5,666 nt of DNA, from positions 1-5,666 of the forward strand of contig JAJZKX010000143.1 in the NCBI GenBank assembly GCA_021850745.1, in the 5' to 3' direction. The number at the start of each line of letters is the position of its first letter. Position 1 is the first letter of the stretch. The notes under the pieces are model-generated. The model saw only the letters and a list, made by a program, of their open reading frames with translations. It searched no databases and was not told the origin of the DNA. Source of the DNA: Thermoplasmata archaeon (lineage in GTDB: Archaea > Thermoplasmatota > Thermoplasmata > Thermoplasmatales > Thermoplasmataceae). Positions 1 through 5,653 of this stretch are shown in pieces. The translations under genes and the position numbers were made by a program.

Positions 1-84
1 TTATGGGTCAACGGTAACATTACCGAATTGACTGTGAACATCAGGTATCTTCCTACCAGCGGCCCTTCCACAACTCCTATGAAT
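1..84 (+). repeat. Left arm of 84-bp inverted repeat
   Basis: Base i pairs with base 491-i from 1/490 to 84/407, with one mismatch at 44/447 (AGG Arg versus ACG Thr codon). Identity stops at base 85. The outer end coincides with the window edge, so the repeat may extend further left. The arm is coding on this strand. Confidence 0.97.
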
Positions 85-414
85 TTCAGGATCCTTACAG
101 ACACAGGATCAACGCTTGGCAATCTCAATGGGAAGCTATGGTACAGTCCTAGAAACGTGCTGAAGTATGGAAACAACTCGATAAATCTCTATCCAAGGAG
201 CTATATGGATTTTCTCCCATCCGGGTCCTCGTTCGTGCTTGAGGCATACTATGGAAATATTACCTCTTTTTCCTCAACTTATAGGTTCTACATGAATCAA
301 ACGTTTCCCTTCCAGAATCCCTCCATGATCTATCCGACGTATTCCCCTCCTTCCATCTTTCCGGGGTGGACTTACAATACAAACTTGGCGTTGAGCAAGG
401 AAAAATATTCATAG
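1..414 (+). CDS. Partial, inverted C-terminal segment of the GT-C glycosyltransferase (surface domain)
   Basis: Frame 1 is open from the first base to TAG at 412-414 and has no start of its own (TTG at 28 is not convincing), so it is the 3' part of something entering from the left. Its first 28 codons (LWVNGNITEL...) match residues 486-513 of the minus-strand glycosyltransferase except for one Arg/Thr difference (codon 15, base 44). After codon 28 it continues for 109 residues that look like a real extracellular beta-rich domain: many Tyr, Ser, Asn, Pro and aromatic residues, no cysteine, and sequons NNS, NIT and NQT. The stop codon lies in the right repeat arm, so the natural C-terminus may differ. 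It is either the detached tail of the minus-strand gene, placed by an inversion or chimera, or the end of a convergent paralogue. The coding character is fairly sure; the origin is open. Confidence 0.6.
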   Translation, partial: LWVNGNITELTVNIRYLPTSGPSTTPMNFRILTDTGSTLGNLNGKLWYSPRNVLKYGNNSINLYPRSYMDFLPSGSSFVLEAYYGNITSFSSTYRFYMNQTFPFQNPSMIYPTYSPPSIFPGWTYNTNLALSKEKYS

Positions 415-1945
415 GAGTTGTGGAAGGGCCGCTGGTAGGAAGATACGTGATGTTCACAGTCAATTCGGTAATGTTACCGTTGACCCATAACGGATCCGAG
501 GCGTTAGACACCGACACAATGTTTACGGAGTGCAGATTCAGGTCATGCGTGTATTCGTAACCTATGGATGCTACCCCCCCAGTTACTACGATTGCACCCA
601 CAAGAACCCAGGCAACCCTCCTCTGTGAAGCAAAAGTAAGTCTTGCCCTTTTGATAAAACCCTTCAGGCCCGGGAAATGAGGGGGTTTGAATGACATATT
701 CCTGTACTCCTCAAAGAGGTCAGGTAGGATCAGGAAGATCGTGTAAAACCAGTATATTATGTAGTTTTCAAGGGTTCTATAGTTGAATAGGAATACTATC
801 ATGGGGAAAACGAAGAAAGTGTACTTCATACGGTCGTAATAGGTAAGATATATGACAAGTAAGGCCAGAAGGGCGAGAATCATGTAGATTGCGAAGAGTA
901 TGGCTGGTATATTCAGGAATCCCGCAAAGGAAAGTATGGAAAAACCGATTCCTGCACCTATAATGGGCTGATTTGCAACCGATAGAACGTGAATGAGCCA
1001 CTGGTACGGGTCCATCAAGATGAACGGAAGATTCACCAGGAAGAACGTTGCAGCTGATGAAACGAAGAAATAGAGGATGTACCTGACACTTCTGTCATTC
1101 TCCCTGAATAGGAAGTAGAGGTAGAAAGGCAGGATAACCACGCCAATCTGCTTGAACGAGAGGGAAAGTCCAAAGAATAGACCGGAAAGGTATGGATTCT
1201 TCCTGAAAACGTAGGAAAGACCAAGGAACGTGATCCATACTATGTCATCGTCTCCAGTGAACGAATAGAAAAAGAACTCAACGTTTAGCAGAAGGACAAT
1301 GAGCACCAGTGGCAGGTGCTCAAGGAAATCCTTCTTGCCATAGTAGTAGTAGATTACAAGCATCGAGATAACATTGAAGAAGACCAGGACGGTGTATGAC
1401 CGCACATCAAGGAGAACAGTGGGGACAAAGATGAGCACTGAAAGACCGGGATAAATGAGATAGTTCACGGATCCGCCCTTCAGCAGAGGCGTGAGCAGGA
1501 ATGAAGGATAATTGTAGAACTGGTACTCGGTTGACATGTAAGCGTTGATGTATGGATCCTTGCCGTGTATGAACAGGTATGCTGCATAGGTGTTGGTAAC
1601 AAGTTCGTCAGTTCTGTATGCAGGCAAATAGTTACCTGAAATGACCACGGCAAGGTAGACTGCCACAAAGAATCCCAGAATAGAAAGGTACCTGTTGATC
1701 CCCTTTACATGGGAAAGCAGCAAGGAGTCCAGAACCAGCATGATTCCGATAACCAGCAGGATCCAGATGGCAATAATGGCTGGCAGGTAGATATAACCAA
1801 CTATGAACCATGTTATGAAAGCAAAATTTATGAAAATGACTCCAAACACTATGGGGATAACCCTTTCCTGCGTAAACTTCAAGCCCATCTTCAAAGAAGG
1901 AACTCCAGGGCCCGGAGATACTTGCTGTTCATCGTGTTCAGGCAT
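260..1945 (-). CDS. GT-C-type integral membrane glycosyltransferase, 3' end rearranged
   Basis: Probably transfers a sugar from a dolichyl/polyprenyl-phosphate donor to a surface glycan outside the membrane; the exact reaction is unknown. About a dozen hydrophobic segments lie between residues 30 and 410. A first large loop carries an acidic pair (Asp113-Glu114 in YRTDEL) where GT-C enzymes place catalytic acids. A GDDD cluster is at 231-234, and FGLSLSFKQ (258-266) resembles the GT87/DUF2029-type 'G...K' motif. After a basic linker a last membrane segment (443-462) leads to an outside domain with sequons N481, N491 and N498. The ATG at 1945 sits about 30 bases below a TATA box, giving a nearly leaderless start. 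Residues 1-513 look genuine. The final 48 (514-561) are antisense of the tail encoded at 85-411 and are probably spurious. The restored protein would be 622 aa. Family is likely; specificity is not assigned. Confidence 0.78.
   Translation of the reverse strand: MPEHDEQQVSPGPGVPSLKMGLKFTQERVIPIVFGVIFINFAFITWFIVGYIYLPAIIAIWILLVIGIMLVLDSLLLSHVKGINRYLSILGFFVAVYLAVVISGNYLPAYRTDELVTNTYAAYLFIHGKDPYINAYMSTEYQFYNYPSFLLTPLLKGGSVNYLIYPGLSVLIFVPTVLLDVRSYTVLVFFNVISMLVIYYYYGKKDFLEHLPLVLIVLLLNVEFFFYSFTGDDDIVWITFLGLSYVFRKNPYLSGLFFGLSLSFKQIGVVILPFYLYFLFRENDRSVRYILYFFVSSAATFFLVNLPFILMDPYQWLIHVLSVANQPIIGAGIGFSILSFAGFLNIPAILFAIYMILALLALLVIYLTYYDRMKYTFFVFPMIVFLFNYRTLENYIIYWFYTIFLILPDLFEEYRNMSFKPPHFPGLKGFIKRARLTFASQRRVAWVLVGAIVVTGGVASIGYEYTHDLNLHSVNIVSVSNASDPLWVNGNITELTVNITYLPTSGPSTTPMNIFPCSTPSLYCKSTPERWKEGNTSDRSWRDSGRETFDSCRTYKLRKKR
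407..490 (-). repeat. Right arm of 84-bp inverted repeat
   Basis: Inverted partner of bases 1-84, 83 of 84 identical. It encodes residues 486-513 of the minus-strand glycosyltransferase. The loop between the arms is 322 bases (85-406). The codon frames of the two arms are in register, so flipping the loop would join residue 513 to the 109-residue tail without a frameshift. Confidence 0.97.
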
Positions 1946-1971
1946 CAGAGTTCCTACCTATCGAACTGGCG

Positions 1972-1978
1972 TATAAAA
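1972..1978 (-). promoter_or_regulatory. TATA box of the glycosyltransferase gene
   Basis: On the minus strand TTTTATA is preceded by an A-rich BRE-like stretch (GTAAAACAC). Its centre is about 30 bases before the ATG at 1945, so transcription should begin 3-5 bases before the start codon. No Shine-Dalgarno sequence is seen there. Confidence 0.6.
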
Positions 1979-2001
1979 GTGTTTTACACCTGATCAGCAT
2001 G

Positions 2002-2030
2002 GCATTCCTCCGCCGGTTTTCATGGAATGC
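2002..2030 (-). other. Imperfect hairpin between gmhA end and glycosyltransferase promoter
   Basis: GCATTCC (2002-2008) and GGAATGC (2024-2030) form a 7-bp stem with a 15-base loop, 21 bases after the gmhA stop. There is no strong T-run directly after it, so it could be a weak terminator or a chance structure. Confidence 0.25.
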
Positions 2031-2051
2031 ATAGTACGAACTCGTCGCCAA

Positions 2052-2600
2052 TCATATCATGGTGTCCAGAACCATGCAGACCAGGTGAATGAACGCTATG
2101 TGGACTTCCTGTATTATTGGGGTAAGATCCGTGTGGGCCTGGAATGTTCTCCCTGCAACCATGAGCAGTTTCCCACCCTTCTTGCCAGTCATTCCAAAGG
2201 TGAAAGCTCCAATCTCATTTGCTGCTTCTATCCCGCGTATCACATTGGTTGAATTTCCCGAAGTGCTGATTCCCACGACAGTATCATTCTCTTTCACAAG
2301 CGCCATAACCTGCCTCTCAAACACACTGTCAAACGAATAGTCGTTCCCGATGGCAGATAATGCGGAGGTGTTGGTTGTAAGGGCAATTGCCGGAAAGGGG
2401 CCCCTTTCCTTGAGGAACCTGCCTGTCAGTTCTGCGGCGAAATGCTGTGAATCAGCCGCGGAGCCTCCATTCCCGAAAACAACGAGTTTTCCTCCATTCT
2501 TGATTGAGTCAGCTATCCTGCCTGCAAGGAACTTGACTTCTTCCTCGCTGATCCTCCCCCTCGCTTCTTTTCCTTCCTCTATGTACTCCCTGATCTCCAA
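2052..2600 (-). CDS. gmhA: Phosphoheptose (sedoheptulose-7-phosphate) isomerase
   Basis: Cytosolic SIS-domain enzyme that converts sedoheptulose 7-phosphate to D-glycero-D-manno-heptose 7-phosphate, the first step toward nucleotide-activated heptose for surface glycans. The 182 residues are near the family length (E. coli GmhA is 192). Signatures are clear: phosphate-binding GNGGSAADSQHFAAELTGRF (43-62), TTNTSALSAIGNDY, GISTSGNS, TGKKGG, and QEVHIAFIHL near the end. By alignment with E. coli GmhA (His61, Glu65, Gln172, His180), the catalytic/metal residues His53, Glu57, Gln164 and His172 are all present. The start is TTG: an in-frame TAA at 2604-2606 excludes an earlier one, and a good Shine-Dalgarno sequence lies 8 bases upstream. 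Later heptose genes (GmhB, kinase, nucleotidyltransferase) are not in the window. The neighbouring flippase and glycosyltransferase suit a glycan role. A different SIS sugar isomerase is unlikely. Confidence 0.93.
   Translation of the reverse strand: MEIREYIEEGKEARGRISEEEVKFLAGRIADSIKNGGKLVVFGNGGSAADSQHFAAELTGRFLKERGPFPAIALTTNTSALSAIGNDYSFDSVFERQVMALVKENDTVVGISTSGNSTNVIRGIEAANEIGAFTFGMTGKKGGKLLMVAGRTFQAHTDLTPIIQEVHIAFIHLVCMVLDTMI
2392..2409. repeat. Perfect 18-bp palindrome inside gmhA
   Basis: GGAAAGGGG followed directly by CCCCTTTCC, with no loop. It encodes the end of Lys64 through Phe69 and part of Pro70 of the isomerase. It is probably a coincidence of codon choice, though a perfect palindrome this long is uncommon in a window of this size. 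Confidence 0.6.
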
Positions 2601-2607
2601 AGATTAA

Positions 2608-2614
2608 CCCTCCC
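2608..2614 (-). promoter_or_regulatory. Shine-Dalgarno sequence fixing the gmhA TTG start
   Basis: GGGAGGG on the minus strand ends 7-8 bases before the TTG at 2600. Together with the in-frame stop between them it defines the start. It shows that this mRNA has a leader, unlike its leaderless neighbours. Confidence 0.75.
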
Positions 2615-2675
2615 GTGATAGGCGTCATGCAAACATGGTTGCGTCCTGCCTGTTGGCGCTCAATGACTGCTGTGG

Positions 2676-2690
2676 TTAAAACCCTTTTCG
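2676..2690 (-). promoter_or_regulatory. BRE/TATA-like promoter of gmhA
   Basis: The minus strand reads CGAAAAGGGTTTTAA, a purine-rich BRE-like stretch followed by a TTTTAA box. Transcription would start near 2652, giving a leader of about 50 bases that contains the Shine-Dalgarno site. It lies in the gap after the flippase gene, which supports separate transcription. Confidence 0.45.
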
Positions 2691-2708
2691 GGCAATCTTG
2701 ATTAACTT

Positions 2709-2726
2709 ACCTGGTTTCTCCCAGGT
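2709..2726 (-). terminator. Possible weak terminator after the flippase gene
   Basis: ACCTGG and CCAGGT form a 6-bp GC-rich stem with a 6-base loop, starting 12 bases after the flippase stop. The following minus-strand bases (AAGTTAATC) have no long T-run, so termination here is only a suggestion. Confidence 0.3.
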
Positions 2727-2738
2727 TATTGATCTCCG

Positions 2739-4346
2739 TCATTGCTGTTCCACCAGAGCAAGGACGGAGCGATCTCTCACAAGAACCCTTGTGGCAAGAG
2801 ACTTGAAACGGTTCAAGTACCTGGGTAACAGTGAAAATATGAAATCCATGTCAGTTAGCTTGAAAGTGGCCGTGTACCTGATTACGGCAATATATGTGCC
2901 AAGCGAGACGAGAGACATTACGGCAAGGATTTCAAGTGAATGCAGCTTGTCTATCAGCCCCGCATCAGCAGCGGTTATAACCCCGGGAAACACGAATAAT
3001 TCAAGGAAAATTCCCATGGCAAACGTTAAGGACCCAGCCAGCGCAATCTTGCTCAGAGTCCCCATGTCGAAGGCCACAATTCCAGATTTCCTTGAGAAAT
3101 AATAAAGCACGAAGAAGGAGGTCACAAATACGGATGCATACCCCAGGGAAGCACCCACTATCCCAAGCCTGGGAATTAGCAGTATTGAGAGTATTGCATT
3201 TGATACGAATGAAAAAGCTGAGGCGAACACAAGGACATTGGTGAGCCTTACGCTTGAGATGGCGCGTGTCAGGACATTCTGGGTAACGAAAACAGAGGTG
3301 GAAACCATGATTATCATAACTGCAGGGTAGGCAGACTCATAATCCGGCCTGATTATGGCAATTATCAGGGGGGAAAGCGAAGCCACGATCATTGCTACTG
3401 GGAAGTAGAGGAAACTTACCACGCTACTCGCTATGTTTACTCCCCTCAGTATTGCATCCTTACCGGAAATGGAGAGAAACTCTGACAATTTTGGGAGGGA
3501 AATGTTATTTACAGGTGCGATAAAAAATGCAACGGTGGTTGACATCAACAGGGCAAGATTGTAGACTGCAACAGTCGCTGTATTGGTGAGAAATGCGACA
3601 AGCAGTCGATCAGCATAGGCAGCACCATAGGAGATCAGGCTGGATACAAAGACAGGAATAGAATACCTGACTAGCAGACTAAAATCAAAGGGAGCACCTG
3701 TTCCTGCTTTCAGCCCGGTGACTGCCCTGATTATGAAGGAAATGTATACCACGGATACAACGCCGTAGGCAAAGCTCCATGCAAGAACGATGAAGTCGAT
3801 GTTCCCATAAAGGAGTACCAAGAATATTGGCAAACCATATATGATCAGTGATCCAAGAGATAGGATTATTCCGGTTAACCTGAACTTCTGAAGTCCAAGA
3901 AGACAGTTGGAAAGTATCCCGTTAATCACATAGAAAACAGACACAAGCCCCAGGAGCCTGACGAGAGCCAGGGTGGACGCATAGCTCATCTGGTCAGAAC
4001 GGTAGAAGAGGAATACAATACCAGGCGAGAGCAGATAAATGGCAATGGAGGAAAATGCTCCAAGAAGGATAGAGAGGGCGGTTACCCTCTTAAGTATCTG
4101 ACTTACAGCGAGGTACTCGTTCCTTGCCATATGGTATGAAACGAAGTGCTGAATTCCGGGCCCTATCCCAATGGTCAGGATAACCGAGAAGAGCCCGAGA
4201 ATAGTGCTTAGAAGAGTTACCGAGCCCACCTCTGATTGCGTCAGGGTTTCGATCAGGAATATGTAGAAAATTGCGCCTCCAAGAATCACGGAAAGGGAGC
4301 CAATGTATTGATAGATGGCACTGTGCCCAATGGTTTCATTTCCCAT
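2739..4346 (-). CDS. MOP-superfamily polysaccharide/lipid-linked oligosaccharide flippase (Wzx-like)
   Basis: Integral membrane protein predicted to flip lipid-linked sugars across the cytoplasmic membrane for glycan assembly. The 535-aa product is typical for the family, with about 14 hydrophobic segments and short charged loops. Characteristic stretches are the central YGAAYADRLLVAFL (from residue 240) with the following AVYNLALLMS, the IIRPDYESAYPAV loop (about 331-343), and LLIPRLGIVGASLGYA (389-404), all as in RfbX/Wzx-type and related archaeal transporters. The C-terminus (KLTDMDFIFSLLPRYLNRF...) is a basic cytosolic tail. I chose ATG 4346 over an upstream in-frame TTG (4409) because a TTTAAA box is centred about 25 bases before the ATG and the first membrane segment begins shortly after it. 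The longer form would put the promoter inside the coding sequence. Substrate unknown; a link to the GmhA heptose is inferred only from proximity. Confidence 0.87.
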   Translation of the reverse strand: MGNETIGHSAIYQYIGSLSVILGGAIFYIFLIETLTQSEVGSVTLLSTILGLFSVILTIGIGPGIQHFVSYHMARNEYLAVSQILKRVTALSILLGAFSSIAIYLLSPGIVFLFYRSDQMSYASTLALVRLLGLVSVFYVINGILSNCLLGLQKFRLTGIILSLGSLIIYGLPIFLVLLYGNIDFIVLAWSFAYGVVSVVYISFIIRAVTGLKAGTGAPFDFSLLVRYSIPVFVSSLISYGAAYADRLLVAFLTNTATVAVYNLALLMSTTVAFFIAPVNNISLPKLSEFLSISGKDAILRGVNIASSVVSFLYFPVAMIVASLSPLIIAIIRPDYESAYPAVMIIMVSTSVFVTQNVLTRAISSVRLTNVLVFASAFSFVSNAILSILLIPRLGIVGASLGYASVFVTSFFVLYYFSRKSGIVAFDMGTLSKIALAGSLTFAMGIFLELFVFPGVITAADAGLIDKLHSLEILAVMSLVSLGTYIAVIRYTATFKLTDMDFIFSLLPRYLNRFKSLATRVLVRDRSVLALVEQQ

Positions 4347-4367
4347 TTCTGCGCCTGCTTCTGTCAA

Positions 4368-4373
4368 TTTAAA
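4368..4373 (-). promoter_or_regulatory. TATA box setting the leaderless flippase start
   Basis: TTTAAA is centred about 24-25 bases before ATG 4346, so transcription should start at or next to the start codon. A second TTTTAA box (4393-4398 on the minus strand) lies further upstream and would give a leader of roughly 25 bases without a clear Shine-Dalgarno site, so it is less likely. Confidence 0.6.
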
Positions 4374-4470
4374 CAGAATAGCCAAAGAATGCTTAAAACC
4401 TGCTCTCAACAGGAGGAGCAGCCGGCACTTTGCATCATAACACTATACTGTAAAGACCAGGTTTTACGAA

Positions 4471-4495
4471 ATAAAAAAAGGGTTAAGCAAAAATA
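4471..4495 (-). terminator. T-rich archaeal terminator after the Lys-rich gene
   Basis: Beginning 5 bases after the stop codon, the minus strand has two T-tracts, T5 at 4489-4493 and T7 at 4473-4479. Closely spaced T-runs without a hairpin are the usual archaeal intrinsic termination signal. Confidence 0.55.
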
Positions 4496-4499
4496 CCAC

Positions 4500-4739
4500 T
4501 CATTTTTTTCCCTTCGAAGGGCTCTTTGCTGTGGTCTTCTTTGCTGATCCGGACTTCTTCTGCTTGCTACCTGAAGTTGACTTGCTTGATGATGCCTTGG
4601 AAGGAGCTTTGGAAGGAGCCCTGGTGGTCTTCCTTGGCGTCTCTTCGCTGGCTTGAGACTTGGGAGGTTCTTCCTTTACGGAAGGAGGATTAGCTTTGGC
4701 AGGGGTGCTCTTTTTCTTGAACCTATCAAAAAAAGACAT
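4500..4739 (-). CDS. Small Lys/Ser/Pro-rich basic protein, probably disordered
   Basis: The 79-aa product begins MSFFDRFKKKS, a short amphipathic or membrane-touching N-terminus, then becomes almost entirely Lys, Ser, Pro, Ala and Thr. It includes a repeated APSK unit coded by a 12-base tandem repeat near 4596-4620, and ends KKTTAKSPSKGKK. No folded domain, cysteine or signal peptide is evident. The composition resembles histone-H1-like tails and disordered linkers, so nucleic-acid or polyanion binding is possible but unproven. ATG 4739 is preferred over an upstream in-frame GTG (4757) and ATG (4745) because TTTAAA is centred 25 bases before it, matching the flippase promoter geometry. A T7 run covers codons 2-4 and an A7 run the last codons. 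The reading frame is bounded by a promoter and T-rich terminator, which supports a real gene. I do not recognise a family. Confidence 0.7.
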   Translation of the reverse strand: MSFFDRFKKKSTPAKANPPSVKEEPPKSQASEETPRKTTRAPSKAPSKASSSKSTSGSKQKKSGSAKKTTAKSPSKGKK

Positions 4740-4761
4740 ACGCATAAATATATCCACTTAG

Positions 4762-4767
4762 TTTAAA
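4762..4767 (-). promoter_or_regulatory. TATA box of the Lys-rich gene
   Basis: TTTAAA on the minus strand is preceded by an A-rich BRE-like GCACAAAAT and centred about 25 bases before ATG 4739, predicting a leaderless mRNA. Most of this promoter is the left arm of the 20-bp inverted repeat. Confidence 0.6.
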
Positions 4768-4782
4768 TTTTGTGCATGGAAA
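4763..4782 (+). repeat. Left arm of 20-bp inverted repeat flanking the 279-aa gene
   Basis: A perfect inverted match to 5647-5666 (TTAAATTTTGTGC followed by ATGGAAA). The left arm ends 31 bases short of the stop codon of the 279-aa gene. On this strand its ATG (4776) opens a 22-codon frame (MEIGSIWEGS..., ending at 4844) that is probably not a gene. Confidence 0.95.
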
Positions 4783-4813
4783 TTGGTTCTATCTGGGAAG
4801 GTTCAGTTCAATC

Positions 4814-5653
4814 TCAGATCCATTCCCAAATTTCAGGGGTATAACTTCTTACTGAATCAATCCTCAGTTTTGCCTCCGGATGCATGACGCCGGCCTCGAA
4901 CAAGACTGAAAGTTGCTCTGAAACCATTGAGGTGGGGAGGAATATGTATGCACGGAACCTCCTGTCCACAGACTTTCCCACTATGAGTGCTCTGGGTATC
5001 CTCTTGAATGTGGCAAGTTTCCAGGCATCCCTCAGGAATGGCAGATTAATGTACCTGATTTCAGGTTTGGCCCCATCATCCATTTGCCTATAGGCAATAG
5101 CCCTGAATCCCTTCTCGTCTGGCCCAATGAAATTAAATTCAAGGTAAATGTCCTGATCTTCATTGAACATTGGATCCTGAGGCCCGACCACGTCATAACC
5201 TACAACGGATAGACTTATTCTGGAGTCTACCATTCTAAGGTGTTCTATACCGCCACTGGTTGGTCCAAGGTCTGCTACGGTTATCTTGTTATGCATTCCT
5301 ACGATTTTCTTAACTATGCCTGACACTTTGCCAGCTTCTGAGTGGTGAAAACGGTAATCAATGAATATCTGTTTATCACGCAGATATAATCCAGCGCGCG
5401 CTGCATAAGGAATCCCTGACAGTTCTATGGTTATGGCAGACGCAGACTGCAACTCTTCTGCTCTTAACCGTACGACTTCACATTCACCTATTCTGGTGGG
5501 GGCAAACGAGGACAGAACTCCTGACAACTGATTCACCACCTTGCCGCATATTAACAGGTCTATGAAGGTACCCTCACTCGAAGTGTATGAATCAAGGGGT
5601 ATAACCGGCATTTCTTTTTCCAGCAGAGGCAGGATAGGGTGGTTGTTTTCCAT
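4814..5653 (-). CDS. Unrecognised soluble protein, about 279 aa
   Basis: I do not recognise this family. From ATG 5653 the product (MENNHPILPLLEKEMPV...) is 279 aa, mixed alpha/beta to beta-rich in appearance, with no signal peptide, no membrane segment and only one Cys-containing pair of regions (LLICGKV and GECEVV). Distinct stretches are GIPYAARAGLYLRDKQIFIDYRFHHSEAGKVSGIVKKIVG, VADLGPTSGGIEHLRMVDSRISLS and YLEFNFIGPDEKGFRAIAYR, none a catalytic signature I can name. The frame also allows TTG 5659 and an internal ATG at 5611. The start is uncertain because only 13 bases lie upstream, and the TTAAAT at the edge is too close (about 11 bases) to give a transcript that includes ATG 5653. The coding frame is long and has consistent codon use. 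The gene is enclosed almost exactly by a perfect inverted repeat. Confidence 0.8.
   Translation of the reverse strand: MENNHPILPLLEKEMPVIPLDSYTSSEGTFIDLLICGKVVNQLSGVLSSFAPTRIGECEVVRLRAEELQSASAITIELSGIPYAARAGLYLRDKQIFIDYRFHHSEAGKVSGIVKKIVGMHNKITVADLGPTSGGIEHLRMVDSRISLSVVGYDVVGPQDPMFNEDQDIYLEFNFIGPDEKGFRAIAYRQMDDGAKPEIRYINLPFLRDAWKLATFKRIPRALIVGKSVDRRFRAYIFLPTSMVSEQLSVLFEAGVMHPEAKLRIDSVRSYTPEIWEWI

Noticed and set aside
260..406. Residues 514-561 of the minus-strand glycosyltransferase as a genuine C-terminus
   Set aside because: They are the antisense of a better-looking coding tail on the plus strand and are rich in Cys, Arg and Trp, unlike the rest of the domain.
1..490. Insertion sequence or transposon termini as the source of the 84-bp repeat
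   Set aside because: The arms are coding sequence of the glycosyltransferase, and no transposase is encoded in the loop.
1709..1993. Plus-strand open frame of 94 codons
   Set aside because: Antisense to the glycosyltransferase N-terminus and its promoter; polar, low-complexity translation and no promoter or ribosome site.
2698..3102. Plus-strand open frame of 134 codons opposite the flippase
   Set aside because: Shadow of a clear membrane-protein gene; translation has no domain-like character.
4347..4409. Upstream TTG start (4409) for the flippase, adding 21 residues
   Set aside because: The TTTAAA promoter would lie inside the coding sequence, and the leaderless ATG at 4346 has the expected spacing.
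4510..4521. CCCTTCGAAGGG palindrome near the Lys-rich stop as a terminator
   Set aside because: On the coding strand it is followed by A-runs, not T-runs, and lies inside the coding sequence.
4236..4547. Plus-strand open frame of 103 codons spanning the flippase start and Lys-rich 3' end
   Set aside because: It crosses a promoter, a T-rich terminator and two genes on the other strand; no support of its own.
4776..4844. 22-codon plus-strand frame MEIGSIWEGS... from the left 20-bp repeat arm
   Set aside because: Too short, with the TATA only about 11 bases before its ATG; its start is explained by the repeat.
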